From the IMG/VR virus record IMGVR_UViG_3300022072_000126, positions 1 through 25,005 of that record: 25,005 bases of DNA, one strand, 5' to 3'. The notes under the pieces are model-generated. The model was given only the letters and a program-made list of their open reading frames with translations, made no database searches and had not been told where the DNA came from. The stretch comes from a virus. The position numbers and the translations under genes were made by a program. Positions 8,280-15,035 of this stretch are shown here, in pieces (position 1 is the stretch's first letter; the number at the start of each line of letters is the position of its first letter).

Positions 8280-8282
8280 TCG

Positions 8283-10112
8283 TTATGCTCCGACCATTGC
8301 TCTTGAGAAGTTACCGCCACGCACCCTAGCATCTGCTACAGCGCCTTTAGCGGCTTGGGCTATCTGTGGCATTAGGCTTGCTATCTCGGCTCTAACAGTG
8401 CTTTGTATGCCTGTGGTGACGTTTATGGTTTGGTTGACTACAACACCTGAACCACCGCCTACTTGATTGTTGGGAATGATTGAGCCTGACTGATTAGGAA
8501 CAAACATTTCTGGGCCTCGCTCACCAACCATATAAGGTGAACCTGCCTGCACTGGGCCACCAATAGCTAAAGCACCTCTTCCGCCTGAAACGGTCAAACT
8601 TTTCACACCACCGCCAGCAGAAAGGTTTCCACCGCCACCATCAATCTTGCCTGTGATAAATCCAAATGCTGCGTCTACAATATACTTCTGCACCAGCATT
8701 TTAATTAAACTATCTACAACGCTTTTAGCCATAGACTTAATTGCATCAGCAAAGTTAGCTGCGCCTGTAATGCCTGCCGTTAGTGCGTCTGTAAGGCCCT
8801 CTAGACCCTGCTTTGTTAGGTTCTGAATATTGGTAGTCATATCAGGAATGCTGTCACTCCATGACTTAAAGCCAAGCTCAATGTCGCTTAGTGCTGGAAC
8901 TACAGCGGCTGGTATTGTGCTGGCAGATTCTTTAAAGTTTTCTAGCTTCTCGATTAAGCCATCAATCTCTAAACCTAAGCTACCTGCAAACTTCACCGCA
9001 TTTAGGAAGTCCAGCTCTTCACCCGTCTCTTCTGCCTTTTCAAGCAAAGCCTGTAAAGAGATCAATCGTTTTCTGTCGCTTTCTTGTGAAAGTTCTGCGC
9101 TGCGCTTTTGTTTGGCAGTATAGCCCTGTATTCTCTGCGCTCTCTCAGCCATTGCTTCTTCAAGCTGCTCAACTTCAGTTCTAAGTTGTCGAGCATTTTT
9201 TTCGTTATCGTCGGTAAAGGCTCTAGTTAACGCATCTTTAACCTTCAAGGCTCCGTTATAAACTTTTATAAATCCGTTTGCGAGACCCTCAAAAGCCTGC
9301 AATGCAACCTTTACACCATTCAAAAGGTCAACAGCCAACGATCTAGCAAATGCCTCAACGCCACCCTTTACTTCTATAGATCGCTGTAGGAAGCCAGTAA
9401 ACCTTTCTACTATCATTTCTATTGCAGGGGCAAAGGCTGCTACCGTTTGATCAGTAACGCCTTTAAACAAGCTCTTGAGCTTAGTCAGCGAGTCAACGGT
9501 GTCCTCGACTCCTTTAGCAGCAGTGCTAGACATCGTAAGGCCAAGCACTTTTGCTTCGCCCAGCATTTCTTTAAGGCCATCACTGCCTTGAGATAGAGTA
9601 TTGACAAGGGCTGCACCCTCGGAGTCGAACAGCTTAAAGGCTAGACGTAGCCTATCAGATTCACTTTCTACCTTTTCAAATGCGTCAGCTAGAACAATCA
9701 TTCGTTTATCTAGCGGCATTCTGTTTAATTCTTGAGCATTAATACCTAGCTCTTTAATGGCACCCTTAGCCTCACCAGTTCCTGCTGCTGCTTCCGCAGT
9801 TCTACGGGTAAACCTTTGCAGAGCCATATCCATCGTCTGAGTAGCCACGCCCGTAAGGTCAGCCGCATATCTTAATGCGCCCAGAGCCTCAGTGGTTGTG
9901 CCTATTTTCGCAGCAGTCTTTGCTAGTGAGTCGGTAGCGTTTAGAGATGATCTGACCAATAATCCAAATCCAGCCGCACCAGCAACGCCAATAAGTGCAG
10001 TTCTTAGGCTAAACACAGAGCCAGCTACAGCCTTTAAGCCTTTAGTTGCAGAGCCAAAACCTTTCTTGGTTTTATCGAATGCCCGTATCGTAATGTTTAC
10101 ATTTTCAGCCAT
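8283..10112 (-). CDS. Tape measure protein, about 609 aa
   Basis: This is the largest alpha-helical protein of the tail block. Its N-terminus (AENVNITIRAFDKTKKGFGSATKGLKAVAGSVFSLRTALIGVAGAAGFG) is a classic tape-measure start with a basic amphipathic segment and a hydrophobic stretch. The middle has long helices with charged coiled-coil character (about 310-400). Around residues 430-490 a helical, hydrophobic segment (AGITGAANFADAIKSMAKSVVDSLIKMLVQKYIVDAAFGFITG) precedes a Gly-rich region. The C-terminus ends RVRGGNFSRAMVGA. ATG at 10112 is preferred over GTG at 10121 because the typical N-terminus begins at Ala-Glu-Asn. The ATG overlaps the end of the G/T extension frame. At about 0.15 nm per residue the tail would be near 90 nm, which is an estimate from the general rule. 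Confidence 0.9.
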   Translation of the reverse strand: MAENVNITIRAFDKTKKGFGSATKGLKAVAGSVFSLRTALIGVAGAAGFGLLVRSSLNATDSLAKTAAKIGTTTEALGALRYAADLTGVATQTMDMALQRFTRRTAEAAAGTGEAKGAIKELGINAQELNRMPLDKRMIVLADAFEKVESESDRLRLAFKLFDSEGAALVNTLSQGSDGLKEMLGEAKVLGLTMSSTAAKGVEDTVDSLTKLKSLFKGVTDQTVAAFAPAIEMIVERFTGFLQRSIEVKGGVEAFARSLAVDLLNGVKVALQAFEGLANGFIKVYNGALKVKDALTRAFTDDNEKNARQLRTEVEQLEEAMAERAQRIQGYTAKQKRSAELSQESDRKRLISLQALLEKAEETGEELDFLNAVKFAGSLGLEIDGLIEKLENFKESASTIPAAVVPALSDIELGFKSWSDSIPDMTTNIQNLTKQGLEGLTDALTAGITGAANFADAIKSMAKSVVDSLIKMLVQKYIVDAAFGFITGKIDGGGGNLSAGGGVKSLTVSGGRGALAIGGPVQAGSPYMVGERGPEMFVPNQSGSIIPNNQVGGGSGVVVNQTINVTTGIQSTVRAEIASLMPQIAQAAKGAVADARVRGGNFSRAMVGA

Positions 10113-10227
10113 TGCTTTCACTCATTATCTGGAAGTAAGCCAGCCACTCGTTAAAGTGACTGACAGGCATTTGCTCTGCTTCTTCTATGCTCATGTGAAG
10201 GCGATCAGCCAAAGACAAAAGATTCAT
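10105..10227 (-). CDS. Tail assembly chaperone extension (lambda gpT-like), made by -1 frameshift
   Basis: This 40-codon frame (ATG 10227 to TGA 10105) lies between the chaperone gene and the tape measure, and its end overlaps the tape measure ATG. The translation contains LADRLHMSIEEAEQMPVSHF and NEWLAYFQIM. This is the small helical T-domain pattern seen just upstream of tape measures in lambda-like phages. In its own frame the sequence is open upstream to the slippery site at 10248..10254. Its ATG has AAGG immediately adjacent, too close for good initiation. The natural reading is therefore a GT fusion of 162 residues (10592 to 10105 with a -1 shift), which would recruit tube subunits to the tape measure. 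It is too short for ordinary gene finding. Confidence 0.8.
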   Translation of the reverse strand: MNLLSLADRLHMSIEEAEQMPVSHFNEWLAYFQIMSESNG

Positions 10228-10254
10228 CCTTGATTGATCGCTTCTCAGTTTCCC
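10201..10254 (-). promoter_or_regulatory. Programmed -1 frameshift signal (G GGA AAC plus hairpin)
   Basis: In the chaperone frame the last codons are GAG GGA AAC TGA, so the heptamer GGGAAAC (10254 down to 10248) is in the correct X XXY YYZ phase directly before the stop. Six bases further on, GCGATCA (10241 to 10235) pairs perfectly with TGATCGC (10207 to 10201) across a 27-base loop. Slippery heptamer, 6-base spacer and stem are the standard elements of a -1 frameshift. Lambda uses GGGAAAG at the equivalent place. The -1 frame is open into the 40-codon extension. Confidence 0.85.
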
Positions 10255-10592
10255 TCGGCTGCCTCTACAGATTCGATCTGTGCAAACATCTGATTAGCGA
10301 TTTCACTTATTACATTAGTTTCTTCACCCATCAAATCAATGCGATCTTCGGCAGATGTAAAGAGCTTACTACCGCCCTCGTCCTCTGCTTTCATAACGAT
10401 CAAATCCACCATCGCGCCAACCGTGGTGTTGTTAAGGAAGTTTGGGTGCTTCTTCTGCAACTGATCTAAGTCATAGCAAGTAATGGCCCTGCAATACAGC
10501 TTAAACGCTCCAGATTCGTCACCCCATTCAGGCACTGATACTTCTCGCGCCTCAACCTTCCTTCTACTGCGTAACTCTTTAGCTAATCCCAT
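10245..10592 (-). CDS. Tail assembly chaperone (lambda gpG-like), 115 aa
   Basis: This is a small acidic alpha-helical protein between tube and tape measure, the fixed position of the G chaperone. The body includes SGAFKLYCRAITCYDLDQLQ, KHPNFLNNTTVGAMVDLIVM and a C-terminal acidic helix (NVISEIANQMFAQIESVEAAEGN). The zero-frame product ends at TGA 10245, and a -1 slip two codons earlier makes the longer GT form. In lambda-like phages G and GT are made in an excess of G over GT and coat the tape measure before tube polymerisation, and neither is kept in the virion. Identification rests on position, size and the frameshift architecture together. Confidence 0.85.
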   Translation of the reverse strand: MGLAKELRSRRKVEAREVSVPEWGDESGAFKLYCRAITCYDLDQLQKKHPNFLNNTTVGAMVDLIVMKAEDEGGSKLFTSAEDRIDLMGEETNVISEIANQMFAQIESVEAAEGN

Positions 10593-10604
10593 GGTTTAAT
10601 CCCC

Positions 10605-11006
10605 TTATGCTGTTGCTTCGGTTACTGCTCCGCTGCACTGGATAGAGAAGCTGGCTTCTACCATTCCGTCAAAAGAACCAGTGATAGATCGTGAAGTTAC
10701 GATGCCGCCACCAGAGAAATAAGATTCGCCAGTGCCAGTACCCGTTGGATAAATCTCAAAATCTACCGCAGCGCGTTCGTCTAGGATCAATTGCTGTGCA
10801 TCAGCTTCGTCCCAGTAGCACTCGATAGTTACTGTATTGGTTTTTAGACCTTCTTTGTAAGATCGTGCGGTATCGCCCATTACTGAATCTTCAATGGTAT
10901 CTGCTGAACCATCAAACGTGAAAGAACGAACCTCACCCACAACGGCCACAGAGCCGCCAGATGCCGCGATTTTTACTACACCAGATGCGCCTGTTTTAGT
11001 CGCCAT
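10605..11006 (-). CDS. Major tail tube protein, 133 aa
   Basis: It is an all-beta protein of the right size just upstream of the chaperone pair. It begins MATKTGASGVVKIAASGGSV and continues VGEVRSFTFDGSADTIEDSVMGD, DTARSYKEGLKTNTVTIECYWDE and FEIYPTGTGTGESYFSGGGIVTSRSIT. The phrases SADTIEDSVMGD and SITGSFDGMVEASFSIQCSG are typical of tube subunits of siphophages (strand, EDS loop, strand, and a final GMVEASFSI strand). It should polymerise into hexameric rings around the tape measure. The AGAGGT ribosome site and TTATC spacer before the ATG closely resemble those of the capsid gene, in keeping with high expression. Confidence 0.85.
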   Translation of the reverse strand: MATKTGASGVVKIAASGGSVAVVGEVRSFTFDGSADTIEDSVMGDTARSYKEGLKTNTVTIECYWDEADAQQLILDERAAVDFEIYPTGTGTGESYFSGGGIVTSRSITGSFDGMVEASFSIQCSGAVTEATA

Positions 11007-11027
11007 GATAATTACCTCTAATTAAAG

Positions 11028-11462
11028 TTAAGTTGTGCCGCGAGTGTACTGATACAGAACGCGGATTGTCATAATGACCCCACCAACGGGATCAATAGAA
11101 CCTTCGTCGATCTCGACTCTAGTGATCTGCGTATCTAGTGCATAACCACCACGCAAACGATCAACATCAAGACCCTCTTCGATTGCTTCGATAATGTTGT
11201 TGCGGGCTGTATCAATAACAGACCCTTTAACGTAGCAAATAAATTCGTAGTTGATAGTCGCCATACGCTGAGTGATTGACCCACCGATGCTGCTATCTTC
11301 TCTATCCTCATCTGCACTTCGAACAAGGATAGCAGGAAACTGTGCGCTTGATAACTTAGTAAAATCAAACGGCTCTCTCGTTACATACTTAATATTTACT
11401 GGCGTTTTAACCGCCTGTAAAGTAGCCACTAAGTTGTTCGCAATGTTCTCTCTTACACTCAT
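11028..11462 (-). CDS. Tail terminator-like protein (lambda gpU position), 144 aa
   Basis: The gene lies between a neck or tail-completion gene and the tube gene, the position of the tail terminator. The protein starts with an amphipathic helix (SVRENIANNLVATLQAVK). It has a middle strand pair (FPAILVRSADEDRED and ATINYEFICYVKG), a helix (ARNNIIEAIEEGLDVDRL), and closing strands with an RVEIDEGSIDP turn and MTIRVLYQYTRG. The helix-sheet-helix-sheet layout matches terminator proteins that cap the tube and join it to the head. The 4-base overlap with the upstream gene shows coupled translation. An overlapping 77-codon frame inside it is a shadow. Confidence 0.7.
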   Translation of the reverse strand: MSVRENIANNLVATLQAVKTPVNIKYVTREPFDFTKLSSAQFPAILVRSADEDREDSSIGGSITQRMATINYEFICYVKGSVIDTARNNIIEAIEEGLDVDRLRGGYALDTQITRVEIDEGSIDPVGGVIMTIRVLYQYTRGTT

Positions 11463-11881
11463 TTCAACGCCCTAAAGAATACTTCGCCTAGTTGCTTTTC
11501 TTCTCTGCCGCTAAACCCAAAAAACGGCCTAGTCTTATTATTCATTGCCGCCTTCTTTGACTCAGTAGCTCTAGTAAAGAATATCTCAGCCTGCCTACTG
11601 CTTGCCCTTGAGGTCATTGAGCTTAACATCTGACCTGTGAACTGTAGGTCTGGGTTAGTGCTTCTGCCTCTACTAGCCCTAAATGCTGCATAGATTGGCG
11701 TGTACTTCTTAAACTTGCCGCCCTTAAAGCCAACACCTTTACTGGTACGGGCTTCAATAATATTAATACCAACCTGAGCAGTAACAGATAGCGCCCTTTT
11801 GACACTAGCTGATAGCTCTTTGCCCTTCTTGCCAATACGCTTTGCAACAGCCTTGGCATTGGTATCAATCTTTACATCCAT
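11459..11881 (-). CDS. Neck / tail-completion protein (HK97 gp10-like), 140 aa
   Basis: It is a basic protein between the head-tail connector and the terminator. The N-terminus (MDVKIDTNAKAVAKRIGKKGKELSASVKRALSVTAQVGINIIEART) is a long amphipathic helix. A basic loop follows (SKGVGFKGGKFKKYTPIYAAFRASRG). The C-terminal half has DLQFTGQMLSSM, then KAAMNNKTRPFFGFSGREEKQLGEVFFRAL. The tail-completion/minor tail family (HK97 gp10 and related morphogenesis proteins) shows this layout with the LxFTGxML and RPFFGFS motifs. It probably joins the connector to the tail. It overlaps the connector stop by one base and the terminator start by 4 bases. Confidence 0.7.
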   Translation of the reverse strand: MDVKIDTNAKAVAKRIGKKGKELSASVKRALSVTAQVGINIIEARTSKGVGFKGGKFKKYTPIYAAFRASRGRSTNPDLQFTGQMLSSMTSRASSRQAEIFFTRATESKKAAMNNKTRPFFGFSGREEKQLGEVFFRALK

Positions 11882-12291
11882 TATCTATCCAACCGCTGCC
11901 CGACAGGTTGCTTCTCATCATAATCAACTGTGCCGTCACCATCTTCATCATAGTCAACGCCATCAGCCAATACAGATTCTAGCTCTTCACCGTATCTTGC
12001 CTTGTAGAAGTCGATCATGTTTCCGAATCGGTCGCCCTCTGTCCAGTTAGTCAACTGGGGTAGAGCATAACGCCATAGGACTAGGTAAGCACTAGCCATT
12101 GTAAACTGTGTTGCTGTGAGCTTAGTATTGTCCATCTCACCCGCTATGTTCTTCCTGGGCCACCACTTGATCCGTAGTTCACGCTGAATATCTGCCTGCG
12201 CTTTCGGGTGTTCCAATACAAAAGACTCGATACCTAGATCGAGAATATCGGGAATCAGTTTTAATAAATCTGCGTCGCTTGAATAAGCCAT
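11881..12291 (-). CDS. Head-tail connector / adaptor with EF-hand-like loop, 136 aa
   Basis: The start chosen is ATG at 12291, which overlaps the upstream stop as TAATG; GTG at 12297 is possible. The protein is mostly helical (SSDADLLKLIPDILDLG, then QADIQRELRIKWWPRKN and TMASAYLVLWRYALPQLTNW), as in gp6/DUF1320-type adaptors that sit under the portal. The C-terminal part contains DEDGDGTVDYDE, an exact fit to the 12-residue EF-hand loop (Asp at 1, 3, 5; Gly at 6; Val at 8; Asp at 9; Glu at 12), so calcium binding is plausible. Position between capsid-associated genes and the neck protein supports the adaptor call. Confidence 0.7.
   Translation of the reverse strand: MAYSSDADLLKLIPDILDLGIESFVLEHPKAQADIQRELRIKWWPRKNIAGEMDNTKLTATQFTMASAYLVLWRYALPQLTNWTEGDRFGNMIDFYKARYGEELESVLADGVDYDEDGDGTVDYDEKQPVGQRLDR
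11914..11949 (-). other. Predicted EF-hand calcium-binding loop
   Basis: These 36 bases encode DEDGDGTVDYDE in the connector protein. Positions 1, 3, 5, 9 and 12 are all acidic, with Gly at 6 and Val at 8, as in canonical EF-hand loops. The flanking residues are short and not clearly paired helices, so it could be a stand-alone loop. Confidence 0.5.
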
Positions 12292-12578
12292 TACCACTTC
12301 ACCTTATCTGCCCAGTATGCCGCTGATGCTGTTTTATCTTTGCGGCCTCTTGCTATGTCTTTAGCAAACCGAGCTTTAAACGATCTGCGTTTAGCTTTGT
12401 CTGCTTCTGATTCGTTCTGGCGGGGAGGCTTGTTGTCTGCACCCTTCTGACCGAACCTAATTAGCTTTATCTTGTCGCCTTCTTTAGCAAGTACAGCGTG
12501 GCTCTTGCTGTCATGCTTGGGAGTGCGCTTGGGCTTGTTGTAGCCCTCGAACCTTTCACCGCGATAAGTTATAGCCAT
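12291..12578 (-). CDS. Small conserved basic head-region protein, 95 aa
   Basis: It is Lys/Arg-rich throughout (GYNKPKRTPKHDSKSH, KLIRFGQKG, AKRRSFKARFAKDIARGRKDK, AAYWADKVKW). The order KIKLIRFGQ, then KRRSFKARFAKDIA, then YWADKVKW matches a small protein family found in many marine T4-like and other phages, often near structural genes. Its function is not established. Strong charge suggests a DNA-facing or capsid-internal role. It follows the major capsid gene after a hairpin and overlaps the connector by one base. I am sure it is a gene, but not of its role. Confidence 0.7.
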   Translation of the reverse strand: MAITYRGERFEGYNKPKRTPKHDSKSHAVLAKEGDKIKLIRFGQKGADNKPPRQNESEADKAKRRSFKARFAKDIARGRKDKTASAAYWADKVKW

Positions 12579-12590
12579 ATAAACCTCGTA

Positions 12591-12615
12591 AGAAAGCCCC
12601 CTCCGAAGAAGGGGC
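12591..12615 (-). terminator. UUCG-capped hairpin after the capsid gene (terminator or attenuator)
   Basis: On the minus strand GCCCCTTC pairs with GAGGGGGC (8 bp, one G-T wobble) around a TTCG tetraloop closed by C-G, the extra-stable cUUCGg form. TTTCTTA follows at the 3' end (12595 downwards). The U-run is short and interrupted, so partial termination that sets a high capsid-to-downstream ratio is more likely than a full stop. It lies between the capsid stop (12624) and the next start (12578). Confidence 0.6.
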
Positions 12616-12623
12616 AGTCAGTC

Positions 12624-13457
12624 TTACAGTGCAGCGTCAGACAGAATCTCAACACCGAATGCATCGTCAAGCTCGGCAACACCATATACAGCAGTGGCGT
12701 TAAGCTCGAAGGCACGTAGAGACTCATCACGCTGAGGCGCAATGTTGAAGTCACGCTTCATAGCGATCATCAGAGCTTCAGGAGCAAATACAGCGCCTTT
12801 AGCGTCGTCGTTACCGTCGATAGCTACGTTAGATGACTCGTATACGTTGATTCCAGCGATAGTACCAACATAACCGTTGCGCATTGCTTCGTTTTGCAAG
12901 TCGCCACCATTGGGGTTAGCAAAGGTGTTGGTCAGGTTAGCTTTCAACTGGTAAGCCTGATAAGGATGTACTACGGCATTGATTGTGCCAGTAACCTTAT
13001 TGGCTCGCAGAGTAGCAGCAGCTTTGAACAGGTCAGCTACAGTGATTTCAGCGCCAGCAGTACCGATAGAACCAGAGAAGCCGTCAAACAGGGCAATCAG
13101 GTCGGTATCAATCTTAGTGGCAATAGCGTTACCAAGAACAGTACCCAGCTCAACAGCAGGGTTGCCGTCACCGTAGGTAGCCATGTCAGTCAGCAGAACC
13201 TGTGCGCCTACTTCGCCAACAGTTACAGAAACTGAGCTAGTAGATACAGTGGTGCTGGTCATGTCAGTGCCTTCGGTCAAGTCGGCAGCAGCGATTGCTG
13301 GGTACTTAGGAACCTGAATGGTCTTACCAGCTTGGGCTTGGATGTTGTACTGAGTAACCAGACCCATCATTAGTGATTGCTCTTCGGCAGTGAAACGAGC
13401 CTGAGCGACGATATTGACGAACAGGTCGTCGAGAGTTGTTGAAGTTGTTGCAGCCAT
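12624..13457 (-). CDS. Major capsid protein (HK97 fold), 277 aa
   Basis: Position after scaffold, length and layout fit a short HK97-fold capsid protein without an N-terminal delta domain. The N-terminal arm (TTSTTLDDLFVNIVAQARFTAEEQ) is helical. The E-loop/P-domain region includes AGKTIQVPKYPAIAAADLTEGTD and VSVTVGEVGAQVLLTD. The A-domain side carries FKAAATLRANKVTGTINAVVHPYQAYQLKANLT and YVGTIAGINVYESSNV. The C-terminus has AFAPEALMIAMKRDFNIAPQRDESLRAFELNATAVYGVAELDD, the typical closing strand-turn-strand. No prohead protease is visible in this window, consistent with a separate scaffold. The ribosome site (AGAGG) has 8-9 base spacing. A stable hairpin follows the gene. Confidence 0.88.
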   Translation of the reverse strand: MAATTSTTLDDLFVNIVAQARFTAEEQSLMMGLVTQYNIQAQAGKTIQVPKYPAIAAADLTEGTDMTSTTVSTSSVSVTVGEVGAQVLLTDMATYGDGNPAVELGTVLGNAIATKIDTDLIALFDGFSGSIGTAGAEITVADLFKAAATLRANKVTGTINAVVHPYQAYQLKANLTNTFANPNGGDLQNEAMRNGYVGTIAGINVYESSNVAIDGNDDAKGAVFAPEALMIAMKRDFNIAPQRDESLRAFELNATAVYGVAELDDAFGVEILSDAAL

Positions 13458-13496
13458 GATAATGCCTCTAAATAAAATTAAGTTGTGGTTTGGTGG

Positions 13497-14156
13497 TTAC
13501 TTTCGTTTCATAGCAGCAAATGCTTCTTTGCCGCCATCGCTCCAGTTAGCAACCATATCTGCCACAGATTGAGGCTTCTGTGTCGAGCCACCAGCGTTAC
13601 CCATCGAGCCAGTGCCGCCTTGGGAGGCTTTGACCATGTGTGGGTTTACTGTCAAGAACTCTGCTACCATCTCATTAACTGATAACAGATCACCGCTGTC
13701 ATTGTAACGCGGAGTACCGTTATCGTCTAGCACCTCTACATTTCCATCATCTGACAGGCGTGTATTGGTTTTAAGTAGCTGAGAAACTTGAGTTGGGTTT
13801 ACAGCGTTATTGTTAGAAGCTGCGCCAAGAATCGCTCCATCTACTAGCGTCTGTTGCAACTTGCTTTTATAACTCTGTATCTCCATGTCTTTCTTCTCGA
13901 CCGTTTGCTTCAGGACTTTATCGAACTCCCCGCGCTCTTTCTGTCGCTCTAGCTCTGCGGCTTCTTTCTTTGCCAGCAGGTCTTTAGCTTCATCAAGGTC
14001 TACGCCTGACAGTCTTTTATCGAACTTGCGTTGCTCTCTAGCAACACGATCCGCAACAATGCGGTCTAGTTCTTCCTGAGTAAAGGTCTTGCTTTCCTGA
14101 GTTTCTACTGCCGCAGTTTCAGTCTCTGCTTGGTTTTCCATGATTTCATCGCTCAT
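13497..14156 (-). CDS. Capsid scaffolding protein, 219 aa
   Basis: It is acidic and helical, and the gene lies directly upstream of the capsid gene. Residues 1-25 are Glu/Thr/Ala-rich. Residues 26-110 form a charged coiled coil (FTQEELDRIVADRVAREQRKFDKRL, ELERQKERGEFDKVLKQTVEKKDMEIQSYKSKLQQ), the pattern of GP20-type scaffolds. About 115-175 is a compact mixed region with LKTNTRLSDDGNVEVLDDNGTPRY. The Gly/Ser-rich linker (SQGGTGSMGNAGG) ends in KEAFAAMKRK, a basic C-terminal helix of the sort that binds coat protein in scaffolds. It should be lost from the mature head. The call is strong on position and composition. Confidence 0.85.
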   Translation of the reverse strand: MSDEIMENQAETETAAVETQESKTFTQEELDRIVADRVAREQRKFDKRLSGVDLDEAKDLLAKKEAAELERQKERGEFDKVLKQTVEKKDMEIQSYKSKLQQTLVDGAILGAASNNNAVNPTQVSQLLKTNTRLSDDGNVEVLDDNGTPRYNDSGDLLSVNEMVAEFLTVNPHMVKASQGGTGSMGNAGGSTQKPQSVADMVANWSDGGKEAFAAMKRK

Positions 14157-14205
14157 GTAACGTGCCTCTTAAAGAGTATTGGTGAATCTTTAGTTTATCA
14201 TAAAT

Positions 14206-14280
14206 TTACGTTTTGGTTTTTTTCTTCTTTTTCTTAGGTCGTCCTACTTTGCTACCGTATGTACCTTTACCTGCTGGCAT
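14206..14280 (-). CDS. 24-residue lysine-rich microprotein
   Basis: ATG at 14280 overlaps the stop of the MuF-like gene as TAATG. A strong AGAGGA ribosome site lies 7 bases upstream, and the frame closes with TAA at 14206. The protein starts MPAGKGTYGSKVGRPKKK and ends in a lysine run. GRP followed by basic residues is the core of an AT-hook, so it may bind DNA in the minor groove; this is inference. Similar tiny basic proteins beginning MPAGKGTYG are, as far as I recall, encoded at the same place in other marine phages. It lies between the MuF-like gene and the scaffold. Confidence 0.65.
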   Translation of the reverse strand: MPAGKGTYGSKVGRPKKKKKKTKT

Positions 14281-15035
14281 TATAATTCCTCTTCAAATAC
14301 TGGTCTAAATTGATGTCCGCAGTTATAACCACCGCGAACGATGAAAGGGTCACCAGCGGCTTTACCAGCCCAACTGCCTGACCACAAATCTTGAATTTCT
14401 TCATCAGTAAATGTTTCGCCTTCATGCTCTCGACAAAAAGGTCTAGACGTTTCGATTATACGCCCAACATACTTCCATTTAGTTGCGCCAGATTCTTTAC
14501 CTATTGCAGTGTTAACCGATGCATCGAACTGCATAAGGCTGTCATGTACCTGTTGTTTTGCATATTGAGAAAGCCTGCCGCCTGCTACCTCTTTTATCAC
14601 CTGAACACTTGCAGCAAAACTAGCGCCTGTTAGCGTGTTCCTGTATACCTCTCGGCTAATAGCGTCAAGATACTCTGCGCCTATATCTTGGAAACCTTGA
14701 AACTGCAATGACTGCAACTGGCTAATTATGCGTGGATCAAGTTGCGTAAAGGTGCCGTATGTTCCCAGCATTTCATAGGTGCTGGCAGCAACAGCCGTAT
14801 ACTCTCTGATTATTCTGTCTACCTCAGCAAGATACTCTTCCTCAACTATCTGGCGTATCTCAGCCCTTGCTTGAATAGCCCACTCTAAGTCGAATAGGTT
14901 TCCATCCTGCAAAGGTGCAGTAGCAAGCAAATCAGCAATGCGTTGCTCTAGCGTTACCAGTGCTGCGGCCAACTGCCTTTGATGGGCATCCGCTACCTGG
15001 TTAAGCTCTTCAACGTGATCAACGTCTGCTGGCAT
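14280..15035 (-). CDS. MuF-like minor head protein, 251 aa
   Basis: The N-terminal two-thirds is helical (ELNQVADAHQRQLAAALVTLEQRIADLL, then EIRQIVEEEYLAEVDRIIREYTAVA). The C-terminal domain has the Mu gpF/SPP1 gp7-type pattern: TKWKYVGRIIETSRPFCREHEGETFT (185-210), LWSGSWAGKAAGDP (217-230) and GGYNCGHQFRPVF (235-247). Cys201, His204, Cys239 and His241 could form a metal site. These proteins bind the portal and are packaged in the head, and some are injected. The ATG overlaps the portal stop (TAATG). Gene order after the portal is standard. Confidence 0.8.
   Translation of the reverse strand: MPADVDHVEELNQVADAHQRQLAAALVTLEQRIADLLATAPLQDGNLFDLEWAIQARAEIRQIVEEEYLAEVDRIIREYTAVAASTYEMLGTYGTFTQLDPRIISQLQSLQFQGFQDIGAEYLDAISREVYRNTLTGASFAASVQVIKEVAGGRLSQYAKQQVHDSLMQFDASVNTAIGKESGATKWKYVGRIIETSRPFCREHEGETFTDEEIQDLWSGSWAGKAAGDPFIVRGGYNCGHQFRPVFEEEL

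Noticed and set aside
11135-11868. Minus-strand frames 11135..11368 and 11623..11868
   Set aside because: They are out-of-frame shadows inside the terminator-like and neck protein genes.
12569-12754. 61-codon minus-strand frame near the capsid end
   Set aside because: It overlaps the capsid gene and the post-capsid hairpin out of frame.
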